DNA of 64,000 nucleotides, taken from assembly GCF_011058155.1 (NCBI RefSeq), contig NZ_JAALFC010000007.1:45734-109733 (forward strand), in the 5' to 3' direction. A program made the position numbers and the translations under genes. Positions 8,204-17,565 of the stretch are shown piece by piece. Within the stretch, counting starts at the first letter, position 1. Each line of letters begins with the position of its first letter. The notes under the pieces were generated by a model. That model searched no databases, was not told the origin of the DNA, and worked only from the letters and a program-made list of their open reading frames with translations. Source of the DNA: Litoribacterium kuwaitense (GTDB lineage Bacteria; Bacillota; Bacilli; Bacillales; DSM-28697).

Positions 8204-9394
8204 TTAAATAACGCCTAATTCTTTACCGACCTTTTCATAAATACGAATCGTTTCATCAAGCATTTCTTTCGTGTGGGCAGCCGTTGGCATATTACGTACA
8301 CGCCCCGTACCTCTCGGAACCGTTGGAAATACAATCGATTTCGCATAAACGCCTTCTTCATTTAAGCGCTTGCTAAAGGTCTGTGTTTGGACTTCATCGC
8401 CTATGATGCACGGAGTAATCGGCGTTTCACTTTCGCCAATGTTGTATCCGAGTTCTTTTAAACCTTTCTTTAAATACTCGCTATTCTCCCAAAGCTGTTC
8501 TTGAAGCACTGTGCTGTTCATTAAAATATCAAGCGCTGTCATGGACGCGGCTATATCTGCTGGAGATAATGACGTAGAAAATAAAAATGGCCTGCTTCTC
8601 ACTTTCAACCAATCGATTAAACTTTGTTTTCCCGCAACATAGCCACCGACGACACCGATCGCTTTTGAAAGCGTACCCATTTGGAAGTCTACTTTATCTG
8701 ATAAGCCAAAATGCTTCACAGTTCCTGCGCCTTTACCAAGAACACCAGATCCATGGGCATCATCAACATAGGTAATCAAATCAAACTCTTCTGCAATTTC
8801 TACAATTTCTGGAAGTTTTGCTACGTCACCATCCATTGAAAAAACGCCGTCCGTAATCACCATGACTTTATTGTATAAACCTGATTCTACGGCTTCCTGA
8901 GCTTTTTGACGTAAATCTTCCATGTCCGAGTGGTTGTAACGAATGATTTTAGCTTTTGACAGGCGACAGCCATCAATGATTGACGCATGGTTTAACTCAT
9001 CTGATAAAATGGCATCATTTTTGTCCATAACTGCTGAGATGGCAGCCATGTTGCAATTAAAGCCTGATTGGTAAGCAATCGCCGCTTCGGTATGCTTAAA
9101 TGCGGCCAGCTTTTCTTCGAGCTTTTCATGAACCTCAAGCGTGCCGTTAATGGTTCTTACGGCTCCTGCACCAACGCCGTATTGCTCGACAGCTTCAATG
9201 GCGGCTTCTTTCAACCGCTCATCTGTCGCAAGGCCTAAATAGTTGTTAGATGATAAATTAATCAGCTCTCTCCCGCCGATCTTGACCATTGGACCATTAG
9301 GACCTTCCAGAGGGTCAATCACATTATAAAGCCCTTTCATTTTTAAATCATCTAAATTTTCCGCGAGAAAATGATCCAATTTCTTACTCGACAT
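8204..9394 (-). CDS. kbl: Glycine C-acetyltransferase (2-amino-3-ketobutyrate CoA ligase)
   Basis: This 396-residue PLP enzyme of the alpha-oxoamine synthase family cleaves 2-amino-3-oxobutyrate with CoA into glycine and acetyl-CoA, the second step of threonine catabolism. The PLP lysine lies in [16 protein letters not shown] (about residue 240), the cofactor-binding aspartate and histidine in [11 protein letters not shown], and the N-terminal NNYLGL motif is present. Family paralogues such as BioF share these motifs, but pairing with the threonine dehydrogenase gene just downstream decides the call. ATG at 9394 is preceded by an AGGAGAAG site. Confidence 0.93.
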   Translation of the reverse strand: MSSKKLDHFLAENLDDLKMKGLYNVIDPLEGPNGPMVKIGGRELINLSSNNYLGLATDERLKEAAIEAVEQYGVGAGAVRTINGTLEVHEKLEEKLAAFKHTEAAIAYQSGFNCNMAAISAVMDKNDAILSDELNHASIIDGCRLSKAKIIRYNHSDMEDLRQKAQEAVESGLYNKVMVITDGVFSMDGDVAKLPEIVEIAEEFDLITYVDDAHGSGVLGKGAGTVKHFGLSDKVDFQMGTLSKAIGVVGGYVAGKQSLIDWLKVRSRPFLFSTSLSPADIAASMTALDILMNSTVLQEQLWENSEYLKKGLKELGYNIGESETPITPCIIGDEVQTQTFSKRLNEEGVYAKSIVFPTVPRGTGRVRNMPTAAHTKEMLDETIRIYEKVGKELGVI

Positions 9395-9569
9395 ACAATC
9401 TTCTCCTTATTTAGTTAATATATTGTTTAACCTATTGCACATTAGATCGTACGCGCTCCAAAAAATGAAAGCCCTTACTTTTTAAGAATGCTGAAAACTC
9501 TATTGTTTCATGCCTTTTGTTTCTAAGCAACTACGATACACGTCAGCTTTTTTGAACTACTTGTTGATT

Positions 9570-9595
9570 ATTATACACAAAATGATGCTTGTCAA
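9570..9595 (-). promoter_or_regulatory. Candidate SigA promoter of kbl-tdh
   Basis: On the minus strand TTGACA (9595-9590) is followed by TATAAT (9575-9570). The spacing of 14 is short; an overlapping AATAAT would give 17. Transcription would start about 165 nt before kbl. The remaining kbl-brnQ intergenic region (9395-9926) shows no other recognisable feature. Confidence 0.45.
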
Positions 9596-9926
9596 ATGCT
9601 GATAAGCCATTACATTTTCGTATAAGCTGCTCGACGCAGTGACTGTTGCAACGATTCTATTTTTGTCTTACTTTTTTTTCAAGTGACTCATCACTCATCC
9701 GTTGCATACCTTCCATCGTTATTCCCTCATAGTTCCAATTATACTGCAAAATCTACAATTTTTCCTTATCCATAGACATCTTTCAACAATCACCATTTAT
9801 TTCTACCATTTTTATCTGTTGCTCTCTCATAAGATCGGCTACAATGAGAAACGATAAAGGAATTGATGTTTCATTTTTCGAACGATTCTGTACACCTTAC
9901 GAGTTTATACATTGTGGAGGGATTTT

Positions 9927-11261
9927 TTGATACAGCGAGGCTCCTTGTCGTTTATTGTTGTTTTAGGGTTTATGTTATTTGCGCTCTTTTTTGGCGCGGG
10001 CAATTTAATATTTCCGCCTTTGCTCGGTCAGCTGGCTGGCGAGGCTGTATGGTCTGCCAATGCTGGGTTTCTTACCACCGGAGTGGGTCTGCCTTTGCTT
10101 GGCGTGATTGCCCTTGGTATTTCGGGGAAATCAGATGTTTTAGCTTTAACTGAACGTGTGCACCCATGGTTTGCACTTGCCTTTACGACGGTGCTCTATT
10201 TAGCCATTGGACCATTGTTTGCCATGCCACGTACTGGAAATACATCTTATGAAATTGCGATTCATCCTTTTATCGGGGATGCCTTTGGTCCTTGGCCATT
10301 GCTTTTATTTTCCATTGCTTATTTTTCAATCACATGCTTTTTAGCTCTGAATCCAAAACGTCTGGTTGATTGGGTAGGGCGTTTGCTATCGCCGCTGTTA
10401 CTCATTTTTATTGCTGTGCTTGTTACTGTCGTTTTGATGTCTAGCACAGGTCAGCCTCAAGCGCCTGCTGACTCCTATGCGACTATGCCTTTTTTCCGTG
10501 GATTTCAAGAAGGCTATTTAACATTAGATGCATTGGCAGCGTTTGTGTTTGGCATTATTGTTGTTCAAGCGATACGTCAGCGTGGTTTTACGACAAAATC
10601 GAGTATTTTAAAAGCATCACTTATCGCAGCATCACTAGCGGCGATCATGCTAGCTCTCGTCTATTCATCGCTTTCTTTGATCGGAGCAACGAGTATGGAA
10701 ATGATCGGTCCAATGGAAAATGGTGGTCGTATCTTAGTCGCCTTATCTCAGTCTTATTTAGGGGTGCTTGGGAGTATTTTGCTTGGGCTCGTCGTCACAT
10801 TTGCTTGTATGACAACGAGCATCGGCTTGACATCCGCTTGTTCCATCTATTTTCATAAACTCTTTCCCGCATTGCCGTATCGCACAATCGCTGTATCGTT
10901 ATCTATATTCAGTGCTGTTTTTGCCAACATTGGCTTAACACAGCTGATTGCTATTTCGGTACCTGTATTGCAGACAATTTACCCTTTGGCCATCGTCATG
11001 ATCGTCTTGACCTTCGTGCACGCCGCCGTACCGCTTCGTCCTGAAGTTTACCAAGGCGCCATGTTTTTTACTTTCCTGATCAGTTTATTCGATGGCTTAA
11101 AAGCTGCGGGGGTTCCCATTGCGGAAGTTCAGTCGTTTTTTAATTCGATTCTTCCTTTATATAGTGCAGGGATGGGCTGGATCCTTCCAGCAATCATTGG
11201 GGGCATTTTAGGTACTTTCGCCGCGTTTACTCGTAAGCCTCAGACCCATGCTGAGCGATAA
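9927..11261 (+). CDS. brnQ: Branched-chain amino acid transport carrier
   Basis: A membrane carrier of about 444 residues of the LIVCS family that takes up leucine, isoleucine and valine with a cation. It opens with the family hallmark FGAGNLIFPPLLGQLAG and has about 12 hydrophobic segments to the end. The TTG at 9927 is chosen because a GGAGGG site (9916-9921) lies at proper distance, while the in-frame codon at 9912 has none. It stands alone, divergent from kbl. No T-box or other leader was recognised. Confidence 0.9.
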   Translation: MIQRGSLSFIVVLGFMLFALFFGAGNLIFPPLLGQLAGEAVWSANAGFLTTGVGLPLLGVIALGISGKSDVLALTERVHPWFALAFTTVLYLAIGPLFAMPRTGNTSYEIAIHPFIGDAFGPWPLLLFSIAYFSITCFLALNPKRLVDWVGRLLSPLLLIFIAVLVTVVLMSSTGQPQAPADSYATMPFFRGFQEGYLTLDALAAFVFGIIVVQAIRQRGFTTKSSILKASLIAASLAAIMLALVYSSLSLIGATSMEMIGPMENGGRILVALSQSYLGVLGSILLGLVVTFACMTTSIGLTSACSIYFHKLFPALPYRTIAVSLSIFSAVFANIGLTQLIAISVPVLQTIYPLAIVMIVLTFVHAAVPLRPEVYQGAMFFTFLISLFDGLKAAGVPIAEVQSFFNSILPLYSAGMGWILPAIIGGILGTFAAFTRKPQTHAER

Positions 11262-11399
11262 GGTACTAGTGCATGATGTATCTTCGTCCTAGTCATACTT
11301 CGCTTACGACCATACATTTGCCGAATCCTTGCCAAGCGTTCTGCTAACTAGGTGAAGAAAATGATGAGGTGAATGGGTATATTGTTGGAAGAAATTTTT

Positions 11400-11559
11400 C
11401 TGCACCACGAGTCTGGCTCTCTTTACAGCCGGACTTTTGTTTATTTGCGGCGTCGAATGGTATGCTAGAGAAGCGATGATGCGCTCGGTGGATGAAAAAA
11501 GTGACATTCACTTGCGAATGTTACAATATGCTCTACATTCGTGTTCTGACAGAAATTAA
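11400..11559 (+). pseudogene. Possible remnant of a small membrane protein gene
   Basis: One frame reads a plausible hydrophobic helix followed by a charged tail (SLALFTAGLLFICGVEWY, then AREAMMRSVDEKSD) and stops at 11559, but has no start codon with a ribosome site in frame. A one-base change in the T-run near 11395 would join it to an upstream ATG. No family is recognised. The rest of 11262-11589 holds nothing clear. Confidence 0.25.
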
Positions 11560-11589
11560 TTTGACATAGAAAAATAGGTGAAAGAAGCG

Positions 11590-14270
11590 ATGCGTTCGAT
11601 TTGGAAAGTTTATCAAACTGACTGGAAGAATATTTTCAAGGTGCCAACAGGGACCTTTCTCATTATTGCCCTCATGATTCTGCCTTGTTTCTATGCCTGG
11701 GTGAACATCGCCTCCAATTGGACCCGTATGCAAATACAGAAAATATCCAAGTCGCGATTACGAGCGAAGACCAAGGAACTGAGATCGCTGGAGAAACAGT
11801 GAATATTGGCGACGAATTAGTCGAAACCCTTAAAGACAATCAAGAGCTCGGCTGGGTCTTCGTCAGCAAGGAGGAAGCTCGCCACGGCGTCGAGAGGGGC
11901 ACATATTACGGCAGCCTGTTCATCCCTGCAAACTTTTCCGAAAAAATCACTGGTATTGTCGATGGTGAGCTTGAACGCCCACAGGTTGAGTATACGGTGA
12001 ATGAAAAGATCAATGCCATTACTCCAAAAATTACGAACTCAGGTGTCACCGCCATTACACAGCAAATCAATGAAAACTTTACCGAAGCAGTCAGCGAAAC
12101 AGTGCTTTCGCGCTTAAAGGAACTCGGTATTGAGCTTGAAAATCAGCTGCCGACCATTCGCAAAATTGAGCAAGGTATTTTCACACTGGAAGACAAGCTG
12201 CCGGAAATAAACGAGGCGAGCCAATCGATTCTCACACTCGAGGAAAAGCTACCGACTTTCCACGAAAAGGCGCTAAAAGTTGTCGAGCTTGAAGAGCGCC
12301 TGCCTGAAGTGAATCAAGCGGCAGATAGCTTGCTGAAAATACAAGAACACTGGCCGACCGTAATGGAAGTGGCCGACTGGGTCCCAAAAATTCAAGACAA
12401 TTTGCCGTTGCTGGAAGACGGTGCAGTACGCCTCACTGAAATTGACCAGCAGCTGACATCTGCTTCAGACGTGCTTGCCACAGCGCTTGATCGCTCTGAC
12501 CAAGCTTTAGACGTCATTGGGACAGCTCTTGACATACTGCCGCAAGTGCAAGACCTGGCCGTCAGCGGCGAAAAGCTTACCGAGGAGTTTACCAATTTTA
12601 TCGATACGAGTGAAGAAGCACTCCAATCCATTTCACCGACGATTAAGCAAAACTTATCGCTCGTTGAATCGATTGCCTCTAGCGCCGCTGATATTAGCGA
12701 CCGGCTACAAAGTGTCGATCGGTCGATTTTGCCAACCGCAAAGGAGCTGCGGACGTTAGAGGATCGCTTAAACACCGCAGAGCGGATCGTTGCTACAACC
12801 GACGCCATACTTACCCGTATTAACGACTTCCTGCCTGTACCTCTGCTAAATCCAGTGCTTGAACGACTCGATTCATTGCAGACGAAAATTGGGCGCCTCT
12901 CCTCTTTGTCGGGTGGAGTCGCTAAGGTGATTGAGTCTGGGAAAGTCCCGTCAAACGATCAGCTCAAGTCGTTTGAAGATACGGCAGACCACATTTCCAA
13001 TGAGATCGACGCTATTCTCGGTAGTTACGATAGTGACATCGTTCCAGCGGTCGAAGATGGGTTAGATAGACTGCGAAATGTGTCCGGCACTGCTGAGGAG
13101 CGGTTACAAGACGCGCAACAAAGGCTCCCTGACGTTGAACAGCTCCTTTTAGACACGAAAGACAGCTTAGAAACAGGTCAGGATTATTTAAAGGAATTTC
13201 AAACAGAGCTGCCTGAACTACAATCCAAGGTGAACGACCTATCGACTGAACTCAACACCCATATGGATGATATTAAAGACATCGTTCAAAGAAGTGCCGA
13301 TTTTGTAGACAATGACTTACCGCAAATTGAAGATAAACTGAATCAAGCCGTCGCTTTCGTCGAGAATGATTTACCGCGTCTTGAAGATGATTTACGTCGA
13401 CTGTCTGATTTAATTGAAACGAAATGGCCTGAGTTAGAAGATCGTGTTAAGGAAGCCGCAGACGTCGTTCGGAACGATTTGCCGCGTTTGGAAGAGGGCA
13501 TTACCCTTGCAGCTGATAAGCTGAGGGAGCTTGAAGATCAAAGTGGTGTGCTCGATGATTTAAATGAAATCATTCGCGGCGATATTGAAGAGGAAAGTGC
13601 ATTTCTCGCCAGCCCTGTAGAAGTGAACGAGCAACGTCTGTACCCGATTCCCAACTACGGCTCGGCGATGGCACCGTTCTACATTGCTTTAACGCTCTGG
13701 GTCGGCGGTACATTGCTCATTTCACTTCTGAGAGCGGACCCTGAAGAACCTGAGGAAGGTACGTTTAAGCCATACCACCTTTTCCTCGGACGGTTAGGAA
13801 CCTTTGTCACGATTGGTGTCGGGCAGGCATTGTTTGTCACCCTTGGGCATCTGTACCTCTTAGATGCTTACGTTGCAGAACCGTTCTGGTTTGTCCTGTT
13901 TGCCGTTTTAACGAGCATTACATTTGTCACGATGACGTATACATTGCTGTCGGTGTTTGGAAATATCGGAAAAGGCTTAGCGATTATTATGCTCGTCTTC
14001 CAGTTTACGAGCTCAGGCGGGACCTTTCCAGTCAGCATGTCCTCTCCATTCTTCCAGGCACTTAATCCGTTTGTCCCTTTCACTTACGCGATTAGCCTCT
14101 TCCGCGAGAGCGTCGGTGGAATCTTGTGGGAGACAGTGTATCGAGATATTGCGATGCTCCTTGTTTTCATCGTATTAAGTCTGATTTTGGCACTCTTGCT
14201 TAAGAAACCTTTGAGCGGTATCACGCAAAAATCAGCGCGTGAAGCAAAGAAAACGAAAGTGATCAATTAA
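11590..14270 (+). pseudogene. yhgE: YhgE/Pip family membrane protein, one frameshift
   Basis: The family comprises large ABC-2-type membrane proteins, including phage infection protein Pip, a phage receptor in lactococci. The ATG at 11590 has an AGGTG site nine bases upstream and encodes MRSIWKVYQTDWKNIFKVPT, the typical cytoplasmic start and first membrane helix. The frame breaks at GG (11720-11721): one added G turns NWTRMQ into NWDPYANTENIQ and opens an 893-residue protein. A very long extracytoplasmic coiled-coil region with repeated LP(R/E)LE...L patterns covers about residues 150-680. About five C-terminal membrane helices follow (from NYGSAMAPFYIALTLWVGG). The single homopolymer deletion may be a sequence error. 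Confidence 0.85.
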
Positions 14271-14274
14271 ATTT

Positions 14275-14313
14275 AAAGTGTAGGCAAATTCTTATTTGTC
14301 TACACTTTTTTTA
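14275..14313 (+). terminator. Intrinsic terminator after yhgE
   Basis: AAAGTGTAGGCAAA (14275-14288) pairs with TTTGTCTACACTTT, followed by a T-run. A related hairpin with the same GTGTAGGCAAA arm occurs at 55843, and sequence beyond both also looks related (see findings). Confidence 0.85.
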
Positions 14314-14498
14314 GAGAAATTCTATACATTTGTCAGACAAACGCAAAAGGCGAGTGAAACCTTTCCTCATCGAAGCTCAGACAGCGGACGCCTGCTGTGA
14401 CACGCAAGTAAAAACCCTCACCAGCTGAACAGAGTGATATTGCCCAAAGACTTCCAAAAACTGATACACTAGAGGAAATTGATTAAAGGAGATGCTCA

Positions 14499-15368
14499 AT
14501 GCTAACAGAAACCTTCCAACTAGATCCCGATCAGCCTTCAATCACACTCACCTCCTACATTCTGGAGCAATCAAAAGAAATTACAGCAAGCGAAAGTCGT
14601 CCCGCTGTCTTAATTTGCCCAGGCGGAGGCTATTTGTACACGTCAGACCGTGAAGCGGAGCCTTTGGCATTGCGCTTTGCGGCCGCTGGCTTTCATGCCT
14701 TTGTCCTACGCTATCATACTGGCTCAACGGGCGGCTCCGTTCACCCTCAACCACTCCTTGATGCCGCTGCCTCGATGAAACTCATACGTGAACGCGCTGA
14801 CGAGTGGCATATTGATCCGGACCGCATCGCGGTTTGTGGCTTTTCTGCTGGTGGACATCTCGCAGCAACACTCGGTGTTCATTGGCAGGACGAGCTTCTC
14901 AGTACCCATTTTGACACGGATGCAGCTGTCTTTAAGCCCAATGCTTTAATTCTTGGCTATCCTGTCATTAACTTCCTTTATATGAAAAAGAAAATGACCG
15001 AAGAGGTGACCGACCCGCAGATGATGAAAGTGATGCAAGATTGCAGCACAGCGCTGATCGGAACCGATGATCCGAGTGATGAAGAGCTGGAGGCGCATAA
15101 TCCAGCCCGCTTTGTTACCGATCAGACACCGCCAGCCTTTTTATGGCATACGTCTGAGGACACCCTTGTTTTTGCAGAAAACTCATTACAAATGGCGACC
15201 GCTCTAGCTGAAAAAGGCGTGCCGTATGAATTGCATGTATTTGAAAATGGTCCACACGGTCTGTCTCTTGCAACCGACCAAACGGCACGTGAAGCTCATC
15301 ATATTAATACGTCTGTTGAACCGTGGTTTAATATGGCTATGACGTGGCTGCGTAAGCATTTAGCGTAG
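14499..15368 (+). CDS. Alpha/beta-hydrolase, acetyl-esterase family
   Basis: A 289-residue cytoplasmic esterase of the BD-FAE/Aes type. The oxyanion-hole motif is CPGGGYLY (about 45-52), the nucleophile elbow is GFSAGGH with the catalytic serine near residue 113, and the Asp and His are in HTSEDTLV (about 228) and ENGPHGLS (about 255). Such enzymes remove acetyl groups from sugars or polysaccharides, or act on small esters; the substrate is not evident. ATG has an AAAGGAGATG site. It is a single gene with no linked sugar pathway. Confidence 0.82.
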   Translation: MLTETFQLDPDQPSITLTSYILEQSKEITASESRPAVLICPGGGYLYTSDREAEPLALRFAAAGFHAFVLRYHTGSTGGSVHPQPLLDAAASMKLIRERADEWHIDPDRIAVCGFSAGGHLAATLGVHWQDELLSTHFDTDAAVFKPNALILGYPVINFLYMKKKMTEEVTDPQMMKVMQDCSTALIGTDDPSDEELEAHNPARFVTDQTPPAFLWHTSEDTLVFAENSLQMATALAEKGVPYELHVFENGPHGLSLATDQTAREAHHINTSVEPWFNMAMTWLRKHLA

Positions 15369-15461
15369 ATCCACAAATCTCAGAATTCATAGGTTGGCTT
15401 CTATTCCTCCTTCCCCGACATACTCTATAGAGAGGTCGTACTCCGTGAGAGGAGGGGTGTC

Positions 15462-15629
15462 ATGCCTGAGCTTCTTGTCACCATCGCTTGGATCATTATC
15501 GGTGCCTATGCAATATACCGTGTCGTCACTTTAGCAAATCGTACGGCGAAGCAATGGTTTCCAATCGCGTTTTATCTTGCCATTTTTGTCATTGCCTTGT
15601 CGTACGTGTGGCCCATCGTGAACAGTTAG
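15462..15629 (+). CDS. Small two-helix membrane protein, unknown
   Basis: A 55-residue frame starting at ATG 15462 behind a strong GGAGGGG site. Two hydrophobic segments (about 3-24 and 33-53) are separated by a short basic loop (ANRTAKQW), so it is probably an inner-membrane hairpin. A terminator follows 12 bp after the stop, which supports a real short transcript. No family is recognised. Confidence 0.6.
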   Translation: MPELLVTIAWIIIGAYAIYRVVTLANRTAKQWFPIAFYLAIFVIALSYVWPIVNS

Positions 15630-15640
15630 ATGAATTCAAT

Positions 15641-15675
15641 AAAAAACCGTACCAAAAAAGCTGGCACGGTTTTTT
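15641..15675 (+). terminator. Intrinsic terminator
   Basis: AAACCGTACC pairs with GGCACGGTTT with one mismatch, followed by a T-run. It ends the transcript of the 55-residue membrane protein gene. Confidence 0.8.
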
Positions 15676-15818
15676 AGCCTTCTTGCAGAGCAATGCTCGT
15701 TAGAAAAAGAGAGTGAAGAACTGCCTTAATCAAGTCGGCTGACAATGTTTTGGACGGTAGGGCACTTAAGAGGATAGCCTTGTCATACAAAAACAGACAC
15801 ATTAAGAGCCCACTGCAC

Positions 15819-16775
15819 CTACTTAAAAATATCAAACCAGCCTTTTTTCTTAAAACGCCACAGCATCACTAGGACGATGACCACCATGACTGCTAAAGTC
15901 ACAAAGTAGCCATAGTTGGTTTGTAATTCTGGCATATTGGCAAAGTTCATCCCATACACTCCGGCAATAAAAGTAAGCGGAATAAAGATCGTCGATACGA
16001 TCGTCAGCGTCATCATAATTTGGTTCATACGGTTGGAGCTAATCGTCTGGTAGCTGTCGCGCATGTCCGACGTCATCTCACGGCTGGCATCGAGCAGCTC
16101 AGTCAATTTTAAGAGATGATCATGAATGTCGCGAAAATACGCTTTATGTAAATGAACGTGAGACAAACGTTCTAAATGAAGCATCCGATACAATAAATCC
16201 CGCATCGGTACAATCGTACGCCGCAGATGAAGGAGCTGATTGCGAATGTCAAACACTTCATCGATCAACGACCCGTAGGACATGTCATTAACGCTGTCTT
16301 CAATCTGGTCGAGGCGGTCTTCCATCCAGTACAAAATCGGAAAATAAGCATCGACAAGCTGGTCAACGATGCGATAAAACAGCATAGCGCTGCCTCCGCC
16401 TTTAAGGCTTCCTCCACCTTTGACCTGATCCCACAAACGATCGAGTACAGGCGAAGGATGGGCATGAACCGTAACGACAAAATGCTTTCCAACAAAGACA
16501 TCGACTTCCTCGGCTGCCTTCGTTTTTTTATTCAGCGCGTGAAGGACGAAAAAATTGTAGTCGTCGTATGCATCAAGCTTTGGTCGCTGGAGATCGTTAA
16601 AGCAGTCTTCGATGGCAAGGGAGTGAAACTTAAACACACCTGCCATTAAAGCGGCTTCATCTGTACCGGGCGCCTCCATATCGACCCAATACCATTCGAT
16701 ATCGTCAGCCAACAAACGTTCGATCTCTACGTCGGTGAGCATCTGTCTCTTTTTTGTCATCGCCATCGTTTTCAT
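15819..16775 (-). CDS. corA: CorA-type magnesium/cobalt transporter
   Basis: A pentameric inner-membrane divalent cation channel, about 318 residues. The N-terminal cytoplasmic funnel domain is rich in acidic residues, a long stalk helix follows, and two C-terminal helices carry the selectivity motif YGMNF between them (about residue 278). The start is set at the ATG at 16775, 8-9 bases after GGAGAG; the longer frame to 16829 lacks a ribosome site. The tail KKKGWFDIFK is typical of Bacillus members. No Mg-sensing riboswitch was recognised upstream. Confidence 0.92.
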   Translation of the reverse strand: MKTMAMTKKRQMLTDVEIERLLADDIEWYWVDMEAPGTDEAALMAGVFKFHSLAIEDCFNDLQRPKLDAYDDYNFFVLHALNKKTKAAEEVDVFVGKHFVVTVHAHPSPVLDRLWDQVKGGGSLKGGGSAMLFYRIVDQLVDAYFPILYWMEDRLDQIEDSVNDMSYGSLIDEVFDIRNQLLHLRRTIVPMRDLLYRMLHLERLSHVHLHKAYFRDIHDHLLKLTELLDASREMTSDMRDSYQTISSNRMNQIMMTLTIVSTIFIPLTFIAGVYGMNFANMPELQTNYGYFVTLAVMVVIVLVMLWRFKKKGWFDIFK

Positions 16776-16914
16776 CAGGCGCTCTCCTTCCGTTTTGTCT
16801 CCTGTTGTCACTTTGGCACGCTTGATCAAACGATAACGGTACCCTTTTGTATACGATTCCCATGAAGCAAGGAGAAAACTCCTGACTTAGAATTTTGACC
16901 ACTGCTGTTGCCGT

Positions 16915-17442
16915 TTAGAGATCGATCCAGAAGCGGTGGATAATTACGCCCTCTTCTGTTTGTTCATCAGCGCTTCTGCGCCCGCCATTTTGTAAAATAG
17001 TGCGCTCAGACGCTACATTGTCAAAGTCACACGTAATGAGCACTTTTTTTAATCCTAAATTTTTTGCTTTTTCTAACGTAAGCGCCAGCATCGTTGTCGC
17101 ATACCCTTTTCCTCTCGCGGAAGGGCGCAACCCAAAGCCGATGTGCCCACCGACACGTTCCAGATAAGGTGTCAGCTCATGACGAATGTTAACCGCGCCA
17201 AGCACTTGCTTCTCATCGTCAATCAGCCAATACGTTGACTGTGGCACGTGACCTTCAGGGAGCCCGCACCCTTTGGCTTGATCGTTCAGTTTCTTGACAT
17301 AGTTTTGAAAATTGACTGGCTTTTCTTTTATAACCGAGGGAATCATTGGACGGCCACTATTTTCCCAATCGTAATAAAACTCGAGATACGCTTTTTCGAA
17401 TGACACATCTGGTTGAATAAGCCTTACTTTTGTCAACATCAT
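16915..17442 (-). CDS. GNAT-family N-acetyltransferase
   Basis: A 175-residue acetyltransferase. The acetyl-CoA pyrophosphate loop is RPSARGKGYAT (about 108-118), preceded by the beta strand HIGFGLRP and followed by LALTLEKAKNLGLKKVLITCD. The N-terminal half, with YYDWENSGRPMIPS, resembles the GNAT subgroup that acts on small molecules rather than ribosomal proteins, but the substrate is unknown. Two adjacent ATG codons at 17442 and 17439 follow AAGGGG; either could be used. Confidence 0.8.
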   Translation of the reverse strand: MMLTKVRLIQPDVSFEKAYLEFYYDWENSGRPMIPSVIKEKPVNFQNYVKKLNDQAKGCGLPEGHVPQSTYWLIDDEKQVLGAVNIRHELTPYLERVGGHIGFGLRPSARGKGYATTMLALTLEKAKNLGLKKVLITCDFDNVASERTILQNGGRRSADEQTEEGVIIHRFWIDL

Positions 17443-17520
17443 CAGCCCCTTTGCTTTCTCATATTGTAGACCCCTGTGAAGCAGCAGACAAGAGATATTC
17501 GCTTTTAATTAAGCGCACCC

Positions 17521-17556
17521 AAAAAGCCAGCATTCCCTGTACAACGGAATGCTGGG
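17521..17556 (-). terminator. Intrinsic terminator after the large membrane protein gene
   Basis: CCAGCATTCC (17527-17536) pairs perfectly with GGAATGCTGG (17546-17555). On the minus strand it is followed by CTTTTT, ten bases beyond the stop of the gene at 17566. Confidence 0.85.
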
Positions 17557-17565
17557 TGGATGTCT

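Noticed and set aside
12392..12808. A 138-residue minus-strand frame inside yhgE
   Set aside because: Shadow of the coiled-coil coding region, with Ser-rich antisense composition.
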